The notes: generated from the sequence alone by a model not told the origin. A stretch of DNA of 64,000 nucleotides from Winkia neuii (GCF_029011175.1 NZ_CP118946.1:1-64000), one strand, 5' to 3'. Shown: positions 29,189-38,525, counted from the stretch's first letter. Translations and numbers: made by a program.

Positions 29189-30526
29189 ATGGCTGAAGAG
29201 TCCGCTTACGATCGCGTTCCGCCTCACGACAATGATGCAGAGCAGTCCGTATTGGGCGCCATGTTGCTGTCTAAGGATGCGATCGCGGATGTTACCGAGC
29301 AGATGCGCGGTTCGGACTACTACGCCCCGAAACACGAGATCATTCACAACGCGATCATTGACCTGTACGGCCGGGAAGAACCCGCTGATGCCGTTACCGT
29401 TGCGGCGGAGCTAGAGCGTAAAGGCGACCTGAATCGCGTAGGTGGCGCCCCTTACCTGCACACTCTGACTACGGTCGTCCCCACGGCCGCCAACGCAAAC
29501 TACTACGCCAGGATCGTCCGCGAGAAGGCGCAGCTGCGGTCGCTGGTAGATGTGGGTACCCGAATCGTGCAGCTGGGTTACAGTGCCGAGGGCGGCGATC
29601 CAGCCGAGATTATCAACACCGCGCAAAGCGAGATCTATGCGGTCACGTCGAACCGCACTGCCGAAGATTATGTTCCCATTTCGGATGCCATCGAACCGCT
29701 GGTTGAAGAACTGGAGGCAATCGAGAACAACAAGGGCGAAGCCCAGGGGGTACCCACGGGATTCCACGATCTGGATCGGCTCTTGGGCGGTCTGCACGAA
29801 GGGCAGATGATCATTGTTGCTGCCCGTCCCGCAATGGGTAAGTCCACCCTGGCACTGGACTTTTGCCGGTCCGCTTCCATTCATCACGGGGTAGCTTCGG
29901 TTATCTTCAGCTTGGAAATGTCGCGCGGCGAGATCGCTATGCGTATGCTCTCTGCCGAAGCGCGCGTGCCCATGTCGAAGATGCGGCGAGGCGAGATGGA
30001 GAGGCAGGACTGGGTGAAGATTGCCGAGGTAATCGGCAAGACCGATGAAGCCCCCCTCTTTATTGACGATTCCCCAAACATGTCTATGACCGAGATTAGG
30101 GCAAAGTGCCGCCGGCTAAAGCAGCAGCATAATCTGGGGCTGATTGTGGTTGACTACCTGCAGCTGATGACTTCGGGACGCGCCGTGGAATCGCGCCAGC
30201 AGGAAGTGTCTGACTTCTCGCGTTCGCTGAAATTGTTGGCGAAGGAATTGGGAGTGCCGGTCATTGCGGTAGCGCAGCTGAACCGTGGCCCCGAACAGCG
30301 CACCGATCATAAGCCGATGATGGCGGACTTGCGTGAATCCGGCTCGCTAGAACAGGACGCTGACGTAATCATGTTGCTGCATCGTCCCGAAGCGTACGAA
30401 GAAGATAACCGTCCGGGCGAGGCAGACATTATTGTGGCCAAGCATCGTAATGGTTCTACGGGCACTATTGCCGTGTCTTTCTTGGGACACTACGCCTCTT
30501 TTGCCTCACTGGGCCCAGAGGCTTAA
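29189..30526 (+). CDS. dnaB: Replicative DNA helicase DnaB
   Basis: Hexameric helicase that unwinds DNA at the fork. The 445-residue protein has the N-terminal primase-interaction domain (DNDAEQSVLGAMLLSKDAI) and a RecA-like C-terminal domain with Walker A ARPAMGKSTLALDF, the VDYLQLM motif and ADLRESGSLEQDADVIMLLHR. No intein is present. The ATG is preceded by CCAGGGGG. Upstream DnaA boxes may link its expression to DnaA. Confidence 0.97.
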   Translation: MAEESAYDRVPPHDNDAEQSVLGAMLLSKDAIADVTEQMRGSDYYAPKHEIIHNAIIDLYGREEPADAVTVAAELERKGDLNRVGGAPYLHTLTTVVPTAANANYYARIVREKAQLRSLVDVGTRIVQLGYSAEGGDPAEIINTAQSEIYAVTSNRTAEDYVPISDAIEPLVEELEAIENNKGEAQGVPTGFHDLDRLLGGLHEGQMIIVAARPAMGKSTLALDFCRSASIHHGVASVIFSLEMSRGEIAMRMLSAEARVPMSKMRRGEMERQDWVKIAEVIGKTDEAPLFIDDSPNMSMTEIRAKCRRLKQQHNLGLIVVDYLQLMTSGRAVESRQQEVSDFSRSLKLLAKELGVPVIAVAQLNRGPEQRTDHKPMMADLRESGSLEQDADVIMLLHRPEAYEEDNRPGEADIIVAKHRNGSTGTIAVSFLGHYASFASLGPEA

Positions 30527-30566
30527 TCTCAAATAGTAAATACTTTATTGCGCAGCATTTTTTGAT

Positions 30567-30586
30567 GGTGATATAAAAATATCATC
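30567..30586. other. AT-rich hairpin after dnaB
   Basis: GGTGATAT (30567-30574) can pair with ATATCATC (30579-30586, one G-T pair) around AAAA. It lies between dnaB and the leader peptide; it could be a weak terminator or part of the sulfur-gene leader. Confidence 0.3.
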
Positions 30587-30612
30587 CTATTTTATCTATC
30601 TAAAGGGATGTT

Positions 30613-30723
30613 ATGCGCACTGAATTCGCTGCTTTGTCACACACCGCCACAGCTTCTTTCCAAGCTGTCGCGATGATGTGCGTTTCAGCTGCGCATATGT
30701 GTTTGATGCACCCTTCGCGCTAA
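30613..30723 (+). CDS. Short Cys-containing leader peptide of the sulfur transport operon
   Basis: A 36-codon frame with AAAGGG five bases before its ATG encodes a peptide starting MRTEFAALSH and ending MMCVSAAHMCLMHPSR, with two Cys and six Met. It lies 105 bases upstream of the thiosulfate-type transporter gene. Actinobacteria often carry small Cys-bearing leader frames before sulfur or cysteine genes, where slow decoding of Cys codons lets the operon respond to cysteine supply. I infer that role here from position and composition. The short length keeps confidence moderate. Confidence 0.55.
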   Translation: MRTEFAALSHTATASFQAVAMMCVSAAHMCLMHPSR

Positions 30724-30828
30724 ACTTTTCAGCCTTCGCCCAGGCATAATTAGGGCTACCCTCCACTCCGATTTTATTTAGCGGAGCTATATCCATTTTC
30801 TCTTTCTTTCCCAATTCAGGAGATTACT
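30724..30828 (+). promoter_or_regulatory. Leader region with possible attenuator stem
   Basis: CTCCG (30766-30770) and CGGAG (30782-30786) can form a five-bp stem around an AT-rich loop between the leader peptide stop and the transporter ribosome-binding site (CAGGAG at 30818-30823). It is a weak structure; a longer alternative pairing may exist. Confidence 0.3.
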
Positions 30829-31887
30829 ATGCTCATTTCTGGATTAATTCTAGGAATAATTCTTGGTTTCATATTCCAGCGAGGCCGATTTTGTGTCACC
30901 GGCGCTTTTCGTGACGTGTGGCTATCGCGTTCGACTAGGTGGTTTAACGCTTTCTTGCTAGCAATTGCGCTGCAATCTGTAATAGTCGTTGCGCTTGCTG
31001 GCCTTGGTGTAGTGAGCCCTGAAGTTGATAAATTCGCGCCCTTTGCAGTGTCGATCGGCTCCCTCCTATTTGGTGTCGGCATTGTTCTATCCGGCGGTTG
31101 CGCCACCGGCACCTATTACCGCGCTGGCGAGGGCCTAGTGGGCTCTTGGATCGCCCTGGTGCTGTACGCACTATCGTCCTCGGTGCTCAAATTTGGGCTA
31201 GGCGCGAGCCTAACTAAGAAACTCCGCGGCGCTACCGTCAACGCAACCACCGTCTACGACACCCTGGGTGTGCCCTGGTGGACGCTCTCGCTTCTTCTGG
31301 CAGTAGGGGTGGCATACCTGGTTACCCGCGAGCTCGCAGCCACTCCGAAGGTGGCAGCCTTGCCAGCAAAGAAGACTGGCGTAGCACACTTTCTATTCGA
31401 AAAGAAGTGGCACCCCTACTTCACTGCCACCCTCGTTGGCCTGCTCGCTGCAGTAGCCTTCCCCCTGTCCGCAGCTACCGGCCGCAATGCCGGCCTCGGC
31501 ATCACCACTCCCTCCGCCAAGCTGATCCAATTCCTGACCACCGCTGACATCAGCAACGTCGACTGGGGCGTGCTACTAATCCTGGGGCTAATCCCAGGCT
31601 CCTACCTGGCAGCCAAGCTCTCGGGCGAATTCCGCGTTCGCGTCCCCGACGCGAGGACGGCCGTGCGCGCGGTGTGGGGCGGCCTACTAATGGGCGTCGG
31701 TGCCGTGTGGGCAGGCGGATGCACTATCGGTAACTCGCTGGTAGACACGGCCCTGTTCGGCTGGCAGGGGTGGACCGCCTTCCTGTTCACCTTCCTGGGC
31801 GTGGGACTCGGTGCCCGCCTGTTTATCCAAAACCACACCCGCGCAGGGGCCACCCTGCAGCCTCAGCCCGTTCTAGAAAACGCTTAA
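30829..31887 (+). CDS. YeeE/YedE family sulfur (thiosulfate-type) transporter
   Basis: A 352-residue membrane protein with about nine hydrophobic segments and the conserved Cys-bearing motifs of the YeeE/YedE (TsuA) family: GRFCVTG near the N-terminus, SGGCATGTYYRAGEG near 90 and AGGCTIGN near 300. In characterised members these cysteines relay thiosulfate into the cell. It is followed 14 bases later by a TusA-like protein, the usual partner (TsuB). The leader peptide upstream suggests control by cysteine. Confidence 0.92.
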   Translation: MLISGLILGIILGFIFQRGRFCVTGAFRDVWLSRSTRWFNAFLLAIALQSVIVVALAGLGVVSPEVDKFAPFAVSIGSLLFGVGIVLSGGCATGTYYRAGEGLVGSWIALVLYALSSSVLKFGLGASLTKKLRGATVNATTVYDTLGVPWWTLSLLLAVGVAYLVTRELAATPKVAALPAKKTGVAHFLFEKKWHPYFTATLVGLLAAVAFPLSAATGRNAGLGITTPSAKLIQFLTTADISNVDWGVLLILGLIPGSYLAAKLSGEFRVRVPDARTAVRAVWGGLLMGVGAVWAGGCTIGNSLVDTALFGWQGWTAFLFTFLGVGLGARLFIQNHTRAGATLQPQPVLENA

Positions 31888-31901
31888 AGTAAAGGAAAAA
31901 C

Positions 31902-32201
31902 ATGAGCTTTTTAGGAATAAAATTCTCCACCAAAGAAAACAAGAAGACTCCCGCCCCGGTTCTTACGGGTTCGGAAAAGAGCTACCGCCTAGACGCTGTG
32001 GGCCAGGTGTGTCCTTTCCCGCTAGCAGAGGCTAAGAAGGCCATCGCCCAGATCAACAGCGGCGATACCCTGCAAATAGATTTCGATTGCACGCAGGCGA
32101 CGGATTCAATTCCCGCATGGGCTGCAGCGCAGGGCCACGAGGTGCTGGACTTCAAGCAGCTCGGAGAGGCTATTTGGACTATCACCTTGCGCAAAGCGTA
32201 G
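31902..32201 (+). CDS. TusA/SirA-like sulfurtransferase (TsuB-type)
   Basis: A 99-residue protein with the TusA fold. The catalytic motif reads LDAVGQVCPFPLAEAKKAI; its Cys carries persulfide sulfur in the family. About 25 extra N-terminal residues precede the domain. Cotranscribed with the sulfur transporter, it probably accepts the imported sulfur. AAAGGAAAAAC precedes the ATG. Confidence 0.92.
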   Translation: MSFLGIKFSTKENKKTPAPVLTGSEKSYRLDAVGQVCPFPLAEAKKAIAQINSGDTLQIDFDCTQATDSIPAWAAAQGHEVLDFKQLGEAIWTITLRKA

Positions 32202-32214
32202 GTGTTGCGAAAAA

Positions 32215-32252
32215 GTGAGTGGCCAGGCTCCGGGGGAAACCTGGCCACTCAC
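32215..32252. terminator. Bidirectional terminator
   Basis: GTGAGTGGCCAGG (32215-32227) and CCTGGCCACTCAC (32240-32252) form a perfect 13-bp stem. A run of five A just upstream becomes a U-tract for minus-strand transcripts, while ATTATTT follows on the plus strand. It separates the converging sulfur operon and ribulokinase gene. Confidence 0.88.
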
Positions 32253-32262
32253 CATTATTTAG

Positions 32263-33936
32263 CTACTTGGAGCGCGCTTCGTTGCGGATCTTTCGCAGCC
32301 TATGCATGATGTCGGTATTTTCGCGACCGAAGTAGTCGTGCAGTTCCCGGTAAGTCTCGTACAGAGGCCGGTAGGCCTCAACGTTTTCGGGAATCGGCTT
32401 GTACTTGGCCTCGATCTTCTTGCCCATTGCAGCGGCAGCCTCGTACACGTCCTCGTAGGCACCGGCCGCAACCGCGGCGAAAATGGCCGAGCCCAACGCG
32501 CCCGCCTGTTCCGTTGCGGAAATAGAAATCGGCAGCCCGGTCACGTCTGCGTAACCCTGCGTGTAAATCGGGTTCTTCAGCAGCCCACCGGCAATGACGA
32601 CCTCCTTGATCTCAACCCCGTGCTCCACGAAGTTGTCAATGATCGTCTTGCCGCCAAAGATGGACGCCTCGATCAGGGCGCGGTAGATGTCCTCGGGCTG
32701 GGTGGACAGTGTCTTGCCCAGCACCATGCCAGCCAACCTGGGGTCAGACAGGATCGAACGGTTGCCGTTGTGCCAGTCCAATGCCACTAGGCCGTGCTCG
32801 CCGATCTTCTGCTCCATCGCCTTCTGCGTAAGCAAGTCGTGTACGTTGATGCCCTTTTCGTCGGCCTCTTCGTAGTAGCGCAGGGGTACGAAGGTGTCCT
32901 TGAACCACCCAAAGATGTCCCCAACGGCCGTCTGTCCGGCCTCGTACCCCCATTTGCCTGGGCAAATACCGCCATCGACGGTGCCGAAAACGCCCGGCAC
33001 AAAGTGGAAGTCCTTATCCGAAACGAGCAGCACCGAAGACGTGCCGGCGATGATGGTCATGACGCCGTCTTCAATCGCATTCACACCGAGGGCGTGCGCG
33101 TGCGCATCGATGGAACCAGCCACGACGGTGGTTCCCACCTTCAGTCCGGTCCACTCTGCGGCCTCTTCGCTTAGGCCGGCAACAGGCTCTGCTAGCTGCA
33201 CGATCGGGGCAGACATCTTCTGTCCATACACATCGCCGAAACCTTCTGCCAGGGCCTCCAAGTATTCGGTGGAGGGGTATTCGCCGTCCTGGTAGATGCG
33301 CTTGTAACCGGAAGGTCCAGCCGACTGCTTGTGCACGCCGGTAAGACGCCAGTTGATCCAGTCCATCGCGTCGGTAATCGCTCCTGTGGCCTTGTAGACC
33401 TCGGGCGCCTTCTCGAATACTTCCAGCGCCTTCGGCAGCAGTAGTTCGGAGGAGATAATCCCGCCGTAGCGGGCCAGCCACTTCTCCTGCCTCTCGGCAG
33501 CTAGCGACTGGATGCGGTCCGCCTGCTCCGCCGCCCCGTGGTGCTTCCACAACTTCACGTACGCGTGCGGGTTGTTGCGGAATTGCTCAATTTCGCTCAT
33601 CGGGGTGCCGTCCTCGGCAGCGAAGACGACTGAGGCAGAAGTGGTGTCAACGCCAAGGGCGATCACTTCGGAGGCACTGACGCCGGCCTCCTGCAACGCG
33701 GCGGGCACAGTTTCCTTGATCGCCCTGATGTAGTCGCTCGCATTCTGCAAAGCGAAATCGGCGGGCAATTCCTGCCCATCGGCGCAGCTGAGAGTCTTAT
33801 CCATGACGGCGGACTCGTATGCGTGCACGGCGGTACCTAACGTTTTGCCGTCCGAAACACGCACCACTGCGGCACGCGCGGATAGAGTGCCGAAGTCTAT
33901 CCCGATTGTGTAGGAATGTTCCTTATCCATTTCCAT
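32263..33936 (-). CDS. araB: Ribulokinase (FGGY kinase)
   Basis: A 557-residue FGGY carbohydrate kinase of the AraB type, phosphorylating L-ribulose and possibly related ketopentoses or pentitols. The N-terminal phosphate-binding motif is GIDFGTLSARAAVV; the second half has GSIDAHAHALGVN, IIAGTSSV and the C-terminal VVIAGGLLKNPIYTQGYADV. It follows the araM-type gene by two bases and may start at 33936 or two codons later at 33930. No araA, araD or pentose transporter is in the window, so arabinose use cannot be concluded. Confidence 0.9.
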   Translation of the reverse strand: MEMDKEHSYTIGIDFGTLSARAAVVRVSDGKTLGTAVHAYESAVMDKTLSCADGQELPADFALQNASDYIRAIKETVPAALQEAGVSASEVIALGVDTTSASVVFAAEDGTPMSEIEQFRNNPHAYVKLWKHHGAAEQADRIQSLAAERQEKWLARYGGIISSELLLPKALEVFEKAPEVYKATGAITDAMDWINWRLTGVHKQSAGPSGYKRIYQDGEYPSTEYLEALAEGFGDVYGQKMSAPIVQLAEPVAGLSEEAAEWTGLKVGTTVVAGSIDAHAHALGVNAIEDGVMTIIAGTSSVLLVSDKDFHFVPGVFGTVDGGICPGKWGYEAGQTAVGDIFGWFKDTFVPLRYYEEADEKGINVHDLLTQKAMEQKIGEHGLVALDWHNGNRSILSDPRLAGMVLGKTLSTQPEDIYRALIEASIFGGKTIIDNFVEHGVEIKEVVIAGGLLKNPIYTQGYADVTGLPISISATEQAGALGSAIFAAVAAGAYEDVYEAAAAMGKKIEAKYKPIPENVEAYRPLYETYRELHDYFGRENTDIMHRLRKIRNEARSK

Positions 33937-33938
33937 CC

Positions 33939-35312
33939 TTAGTTGTCTTCATTGACGGGGTGACGGTGCTGCCCCCAGAATCCTTCAGGGCTGAACAGGT
34001 GCTCGATAACCGAATCCAGGGCACCCAGATCCACCAGCACGTCAAACACGGTGTAACGAGGACGGATCATCTGCGCCTGAATATGGGTCTTCCGGAAGCG
34101 ATCCCAGTCGATCTTGATCTGCTCGGGGTGGTAGGGAGCGCCCGCTGCCTTCAGATCTTCAATTGCCTGTTCAGGCGAAATAATCTGCTTCGAGCAGGAC
34201 TCACGAATATCTGCCCAGTTGTCCTTTAGCGTCTGCAAGCGCTCGCGGAGGGCGTCGCCCTCTAGGTACTTGCTAAGGGTGTGCTTTACAGCCACGTCTT
34301 CGATCTTGTCGATGATGTATTCGCGGACGCGCGCTTCGACCTCTTCCTTGGGGCGGGTGGCGGCAACAACCTTTTCGATGTCCAGGTTGTCGATATCCAT
34401 CGCCAAGAATTCCTGCCACAGGGCCAGCGAGGCAACGGTGCCGATGCCTACCTTCATGCCGTGGGAAAGCGGCGGCTCCCAATCGAGTCCGTGTCCTTCC
34501 ATCTCCCAGGTGTGGCTGAACTGGTGGCCTGCGCCGGAGGCGGGACGCGAAGAGGAAAGGGCCTGCATGGCTAGGCCGGACATGATGTTGCCCTTTGCTA
34601 GTCCCGCAATAGCGGCGGGGTTACCCGATCCAAGTTCGGCCGGATTGGCCAGCGCCTGGCGCAGCGGCCCCTGCACTAGGGACCAGGTGTAGTCGTCAAT
34701 CGCCTCTACGCCCAGGCGATCGGCAAGGATCCAGTCAGCGCCGGCAGGAATCTTTTCCAGCAGATCGCCGTAGCCGGTAGCGGTAAGACGCGCCGGAGCG
34801 TTGGCAATAACTTTCAGGTCGGCAATAAGGCCGGCGGGAGCGGGGCATTCGCGGGTGATCTTGAAACCGTCGCGAGTGATGGCAGCCCCGTATGCGGCGT
34901 AGCCGTCCACCGAGGCGGCGGTGCACACGTTCATGTACGGGCGTTTCAGTTCGCCGCTGGCCAGTTTCGAAATGTCGTTCAGAGTGCCCGAAGCGATGGA
35001 GCAGATGACCGTGTCATCTAGACCCTTGAGGTGTTCACGTACCTTAGAAACGTTGTCGTAATCGGCGTAGACAGTGGGTTTGCCGGGGAAGATCATGCGG
35101 TCGATGATCTGCACGCCAGCTTCTTCCAGCGAGGCAACTACTTCTTCGCCGGCAGCACCGAAAGTGTTTTCGTCGGCTACCAGTAGGGCCTTCTTGTCAT
35201 TGAAGAGGTCCTTGAACATCTTCCCGGTCTGATCCAGGACGTCCTCGCCAATAACTATGGCCTTGGTGTCCTTGGCGGTAGACAGAGCTTTTTGAATCAG
35301 GTCTTCTGCCAT
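33939..35312 (-). CDS. AraM-type sn-glycerol-1-phosphate dehydrogenase
   Basis: A 457-residue member of the iron-containing alcohol dehydrogenase/glycerol-1-phosphate dehydrogenase family (AraM/EgsA). Pieces such as IGEDVLDQTGKMFKDL, IASGTLNDISKLASGELKRPY, STAAS-like CTAASVDGYAAYGAA and the metal-binding His residues in SHGMKVGIG and SGAGHQFSHTWE support this. Characterised members reduce dihydroxyacetone phosphate to glycerol-1-phosphate. It is the first gene of a two-gene operon with araB. An AAAGGAG site precedes the ATG. Confidence 0.88.
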   Translation of the reverse strand: MAEDLIQKALSTAKDTKAIVIGEDVLDQTGKMFKDLFNDKKALLVADENTFGAAGEEVVASLEEAGVQIIDRMIFPGKPTVYADYDNVSKVREHLKGLDDTVICSIASGTLNDISKLASGELKRPYMNVCTAASVDGYAAYGAAITRDGFKITRECPAPAGLIADLKVIANAPARLTATGYGDLLEKIPAGADWILADRLGVEAIDDYTWSLVQGPLRQALANPAELGSGNPAAIAGLAKGNIMSGLAMQALSSSRPASGAGHQFSHTWEMEGHGLDWEPPLSHGMKVGIGTVASLALWQEFLAMDIDNLDIEKVVAATRPKEEVEARVREYIIDKIEDVAVKHTLSKYLEGDALRERLQTLKDNWADIRESCSKQIISPEQAIEDLKAAGAPYHPEQIKIDWDRFRKTHIQAQMIRPRYTVFDVLVDLGALDSVIEHLFSPEGFWGQHRHPVNEDN

Positions 35313-35378
35313 TCTTGTTCAGTCTCCTTTGTCTAAACGGGTCAGTGAGTCGTCCGTCTCATTCATAATCGTACCTGC

Positions 35379-35406
35379 TGTTAAAAATAACAATATGCGT
35401 GCGCAT
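35379..35406. promoter_or_regulatory. Two adjacent palindromes upstream of araM
   Basis: TGTTAAAAATAACA (35379-35392) and ATGCGTGCGCAT (35395-35406) are inverted repeats two bases apart, 67 bases before the minus-strand araM start. They may be operator sites for that operon. Confidence 0.4.
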
Positions 35407-36211
35407 CGTGTCAGGACTATGCGACCAGGCGCACCTTTGTGCATGGGTGAATCTAGGAAGTAGGAGGGCGAGCCTGCCTCCTTCGCGCGACGCGCCGCCC
35501 AATCGTGCGGTTGCAGCGGATGTAGAGCGGCAATGGCAAAGCTTCTTATTTCTATGGTGAGAAATATGGCTATTGCGACCAGAATGCCGAATATAGAGGT
35601 GTGTAGGCGCAGATATAGCTAATAGGGCCACAAGTAGACATGGTTGTCTGTGACGTAATACCTGGGCCATAAGTCCTACTCAGCGCAAAAATAAATGTAA
35701 CACCGCAGGTGGCAGGGTGGATGGTGGAAGGTGTTGCCGCCACGCCTTGCTCCCTTACTTATTTCGCGGCCGGAAATAACGGACTCACTAATTACCGGGG
35801 CGAAAAGAAAGGTGCGCAATCTGCGGTTAGACCAGCTTTAAAGTGCACTCCTGATTTTTATAGAAAAAACTGCGAGAATTTCACTTCCATGCCGCACCTA
35901 TACGGGTAAATGTTACTAACTACCGCTTGGTAGAAATTATTTTTCGTGCTCACGGGCTGCACATCCGTGCAACAGCGGGTGAGCAAAAATGCGCCGGCGT
36001 TCTTTCGCTCTCATAAATAAGCCCAGTACAAACCGGGTTTGCAGTGGCTGACATCATCTTTCGCATGTAGGGACGAAGGGGTAAGAGCCCAAAAAAATCT
36101 CGTGGTTGAATTTCACTCAAGCGGAGGAATATCAGGTCTTAATAACCGAACTGTTGGTTAGGCCCGATGCAAAGTCGCTCACTAGGGTCAGCTTTAGAGA
36201 ATAGGAAAAAT
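35407..36211. other. Long intergenic region before the carnitine cluster
   Basis: About 800 bases with no convincing gene. It includes a hairpin with outer stem TGCTCAC/GTGAGCA (35947-35953, 35979-35985) and inner pairing CTGCAC...GTGC, at the middle of the gap. A GCGGAGGAATATC stretch near 36120 looks like a ribosome-binding site without a long frame after it. The promoter of the carnitine operon should be here but I cannot assign boxes. Confidence 0.5.
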
Positions 36212-37561
36212 ATGGCTAAGTCCGTAATAGGAGAGAAGAGTGTGAAGGATCTGTCCCGCCTTCACCGCATCTTTCTTTTAGTGCTCGTTTCAATGGGCAG
36301 CTCAATTATTTACACGCCTGCTTACTTGAAGAACGTCTTCTACGATCCGCTAATCAAGGCGTTGCACGCTTCTAACGCGCAGATCGGGCAGCTACTGGCG
36401 GCTTACGCCCTCACCGCAACTATTTGCTATCTTCCTTCCGGCATCGTGGCCGACAAGGTTCGCGTACGCACCCTGTCCTGGGTCGGTTTTGTTGGCACCG
36501 CAGCCCTCACCTTCGTGTACGCCTTCCTGCCCTCCATCGCAGTGCTGTACATCGTGTTCGTGGGAATGGGCATCACCTCCATCCTGATTTGGTGGGGCGT
36601 GCGCTTCAAGCTCGTGCGCCTGATCTCGGAAGAAAGCGAATACTCGCGTAACATCGGCATCTCCTACGGACTGTACGGCGCCGCCGGCCTAGTAGTCGGC
36701 CTCGTCATCCTGTGGATCGTCCAATCCCTGTTTGCAGGCAACACTGTCGGTGGGGTGCGCGCAATGCTCATCTTCCTTGGCGTAATCATTGGCCTGCTTG
36801 GCGTGCTGTCCTACATGTTCATCCCGAAGTTCGAGGGCGAAATTGACCCCACCAAGTCCTCCTTCGACTTCGGCGAAGTACTGGACGCGCTGAAGAGCCC
36901 TGTCGTGTGGCTAGCCGCAGGCTGCATGTTCTTCGTCTACTTCTACTACACCGGTATCAACTACACGACCCCGTACTTCAAGGACGTCATGGGCGCCTCT
37001 CTTGGCGTTGTCTCCTTCGTGTCGATCGTGCGTACCTACGGTGTCACCCTCCTGTCTGGCCCCATCTTCGGCACCATCGCCGAAAAGGTGGGTTCGCCCT
37101 CGAAGGTTATCGTCGGCGGCTCCGTGGTCGCGGTTGCCGGCCTTGTTGCCTTCACCGTTCTGCCCGCAAAGCCGGCGTCGGCATTTGTTGCTGCGGGCAT
37201 CATGATCGTCCTCGGTTTCCTGGCAAACGGCGTGTTCGGCGTCGTCTCTTCCCAGCTAACCGAAGGCAAAGTGCCGCTAACCATCTTCGGTACGGCAACT
37301 GGGTTGCTTTCGGTCATCGGCTTCCTACCTGACTCCTTCTCATCCATCTGGTTCGGAGCGATGATCGACGCCCAGGGTAACGATGCTTACCACGGGATCT
37401 TCCTGATCCTGGCTGGTGCGGCCGTTATTGCCGCCCTGTTCGCGGTGGCCTTGCTGGTCTACGTGTCGCGCAACAAGGCGAAGCTAGAAAACGCACAGCA
37501 GGAGGCCGCCGAGGCCGTTGCCGAGAACGTCGAAGAAGGCCGTAAATGCCTAACAAGGTGA
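36212..37561 (+). CDS. MFS transporter, first gene of the carnitine cluster
   Basis: A 449-residue major-facilitator protein with 12 predicted membrane segments and a typical DKVRVR loop after helix 2-3. I chose the ATG at 36212 (AGGAAA upstream); the frame is open 15 codons further. Its C-terminus is a short Ala/Glu-rich tail. The stop overlaps the following esterase by 16 bases, so it belongs to the carnitine operon. A substrate such as carnitine, crotonobetaine or gamma-butyrobetaine is inferred from context only; it is not a CaiT-type BCCT carrier. Confidence 0.88.
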   Translation: MAKSVIGEKSVKDLSRLHRIFLLVLVSMGSSIIYTPAYLKNVFYDPLIKALHASNAQIGQLLAAYALTATICYLPSGIVADKVRVRTLSWVGFVGTAALTFVYAFLPSIAVLYIVFVGMGITSILIWWGVRFKLVRLISEESEYSRNIGISYGLYGAAGLVVGLVILWIVQSLFAGNTVGGVRAMLIFLGVIIGLLGVLSYMFIPKFEGEIDPTKSSFDFGEVLDALKSPVVWLAAGCMFFVYFYYTGINYTTPYFKDVMGASLGVVSFVSIVRTYGVTLLSGPIFGTIAEKVGSPSKVIVGGSVVAVAGLVAFTVLPAKPASAFVAAGIMIVLGFLANGVFGVVSSQLTEGKVPLTIFGTATGLLSVIGFLPDSFSSIWFGAMIDAQGNDAYHGIFLILAGAAVIAALFAVALLVYVSRNKAKLENAQQEAAEAVAENVEEGRKCLTR

Positions 37562-38514
37562 ACGTTCCCGCCCTCTGGTCTGAACAGACGGGCCAGGTAG
37601 TGGCGAAGCAGAAAGAACTGGCTTCCGGTGCCTTTGACACCAACCAGTCTCTATCTGACCTGCGCAGCGCATACGAAACGGAGCGGGCATTCTGGAACGA
37701 AGGCGGCCCCGAAATGGCCAGCCAGCGCCAGTACAGCGTGCCTACTGCGTACGGCGAAGTTCCGGTTACTGTCTTCTACCCTGCCGAGGGCGTGCTGCCG
37801 ATCATCGTGTTCGCGCACGGCGGCGGTTTCACGGTCGGTTCGGTGAACACGCACAACCGAATTGCTCGCACTCTGGCAAGCCTGACCGGCGCGGCCGTAG
37901 TCTCGGTTGACTACACGCTGTCCCCGGAGGCGCACTACCCGCAGCCTGTCGAGGAAATTGTGGCTGTGGTGCAGGATCTGCGTGCCCGTGGGGCCGAATT
38001 GGATTTGGATCCGTCCTCGATCTCTTTCGCAGGGGATTCGGGCGGGGCCAACCTGGTTGCCGGCACGTACCTGCATTTGCGCGAGGTCGAAAAGGACGTT
38101 TCGGGTCTAGGCGTGAATCTGTTCTTCTACGGCTACTTCGGGCTTGACGATTCCATTTCCGCCCGCCTGCTGGGTGGCGAATGGGACGGTCTTACCGAGG
38201 CTGACATCGACTACTACTGGGGCCAGTACCTGGGCGAGGAACCGGCTGAAGATCAGCGATTCTTCAAGATCGTCAACAACGAACTGGCCGACGGCTTCCT
38301 GCCTTCTTACATTGCCGCAGCCGATCTGGATCCGCTTCGGGACAACTCTGAACTGTTGTTCAAGATCCTCACCAATGCCGGCATTGCAGCCGAATTTGAC
38401 CCGGTTCCCGGTGTCATCCACGGCTTCTTGCATAACTCCCGCCTGCTTGACGCGGCAGGGGAGTGCATGGAGGCCGCAGCAAAGTTTTACAACAAGCACG
38501 CACACAACAACTAG
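37546..38514 (+). CDS. HSL-type alpha/beta-hydrolase esterase
   Basis: A 322-residue esterase of the hormone-sensitive lipase/acetyl-esterase family. It has the oxyanion motif HGGGF (~91-95), nucleophile elbow GDSGG (~164-168), and C-terminal Asp and His ([14 protein letters not shown]). No signal peptide, so it is cytoplasmic. It overlaps the MFS gene by 16 bases and lies 11 bases before caiA. In this setting it might hydrolyse O-acylcarnitines or another ester before carnitine use; that is inference. Confidence 0.9.
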   Translation: MPNKVNVPALWSEQTGQVVAKQKELASGAFDTNQSLSDLRSAYETERAFWNEGGPEMASQRQYSVPTAYGEVPVTVFYPAEGVLPIIVFAHGGGFTVGSVNTHNRIARTLASLTGAAVVSVDYTLSPEAHYPQPVEEIVAVVQDLRARGAELDLDPSSISFAGDSGGANLVAGTYLHLREVEKDVSGLGVNLFFYGYFGLDDSISARLLGGEWDGLTEADIDYYWGQYLGEEPAEDQRFFKIVNNELADGFLPSYIAAADLDPLRDNSELLFKILTNAGIAAEFDPVPGVIHGFLHNSRLLDAAGECMEAAAKFYNKHAHNN

Positions 38515-38525
38515 AAAGAAAGAAC

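Noticed and set aside
32263-33936. Xylulokinase or glycerol kinase instead of ribulokinase
   Set aside because: Length (557) and the GTLSARAAVV plus long insert pattern fit the AraB branch better than the shorter XylB/GlpK enzymes.
35709-35909. 66-codon frame in the gap before the carnitine cluster
   Set aside because: No ribosome-binding site, odd composition and no neighbour coupling; treated as non-coding.
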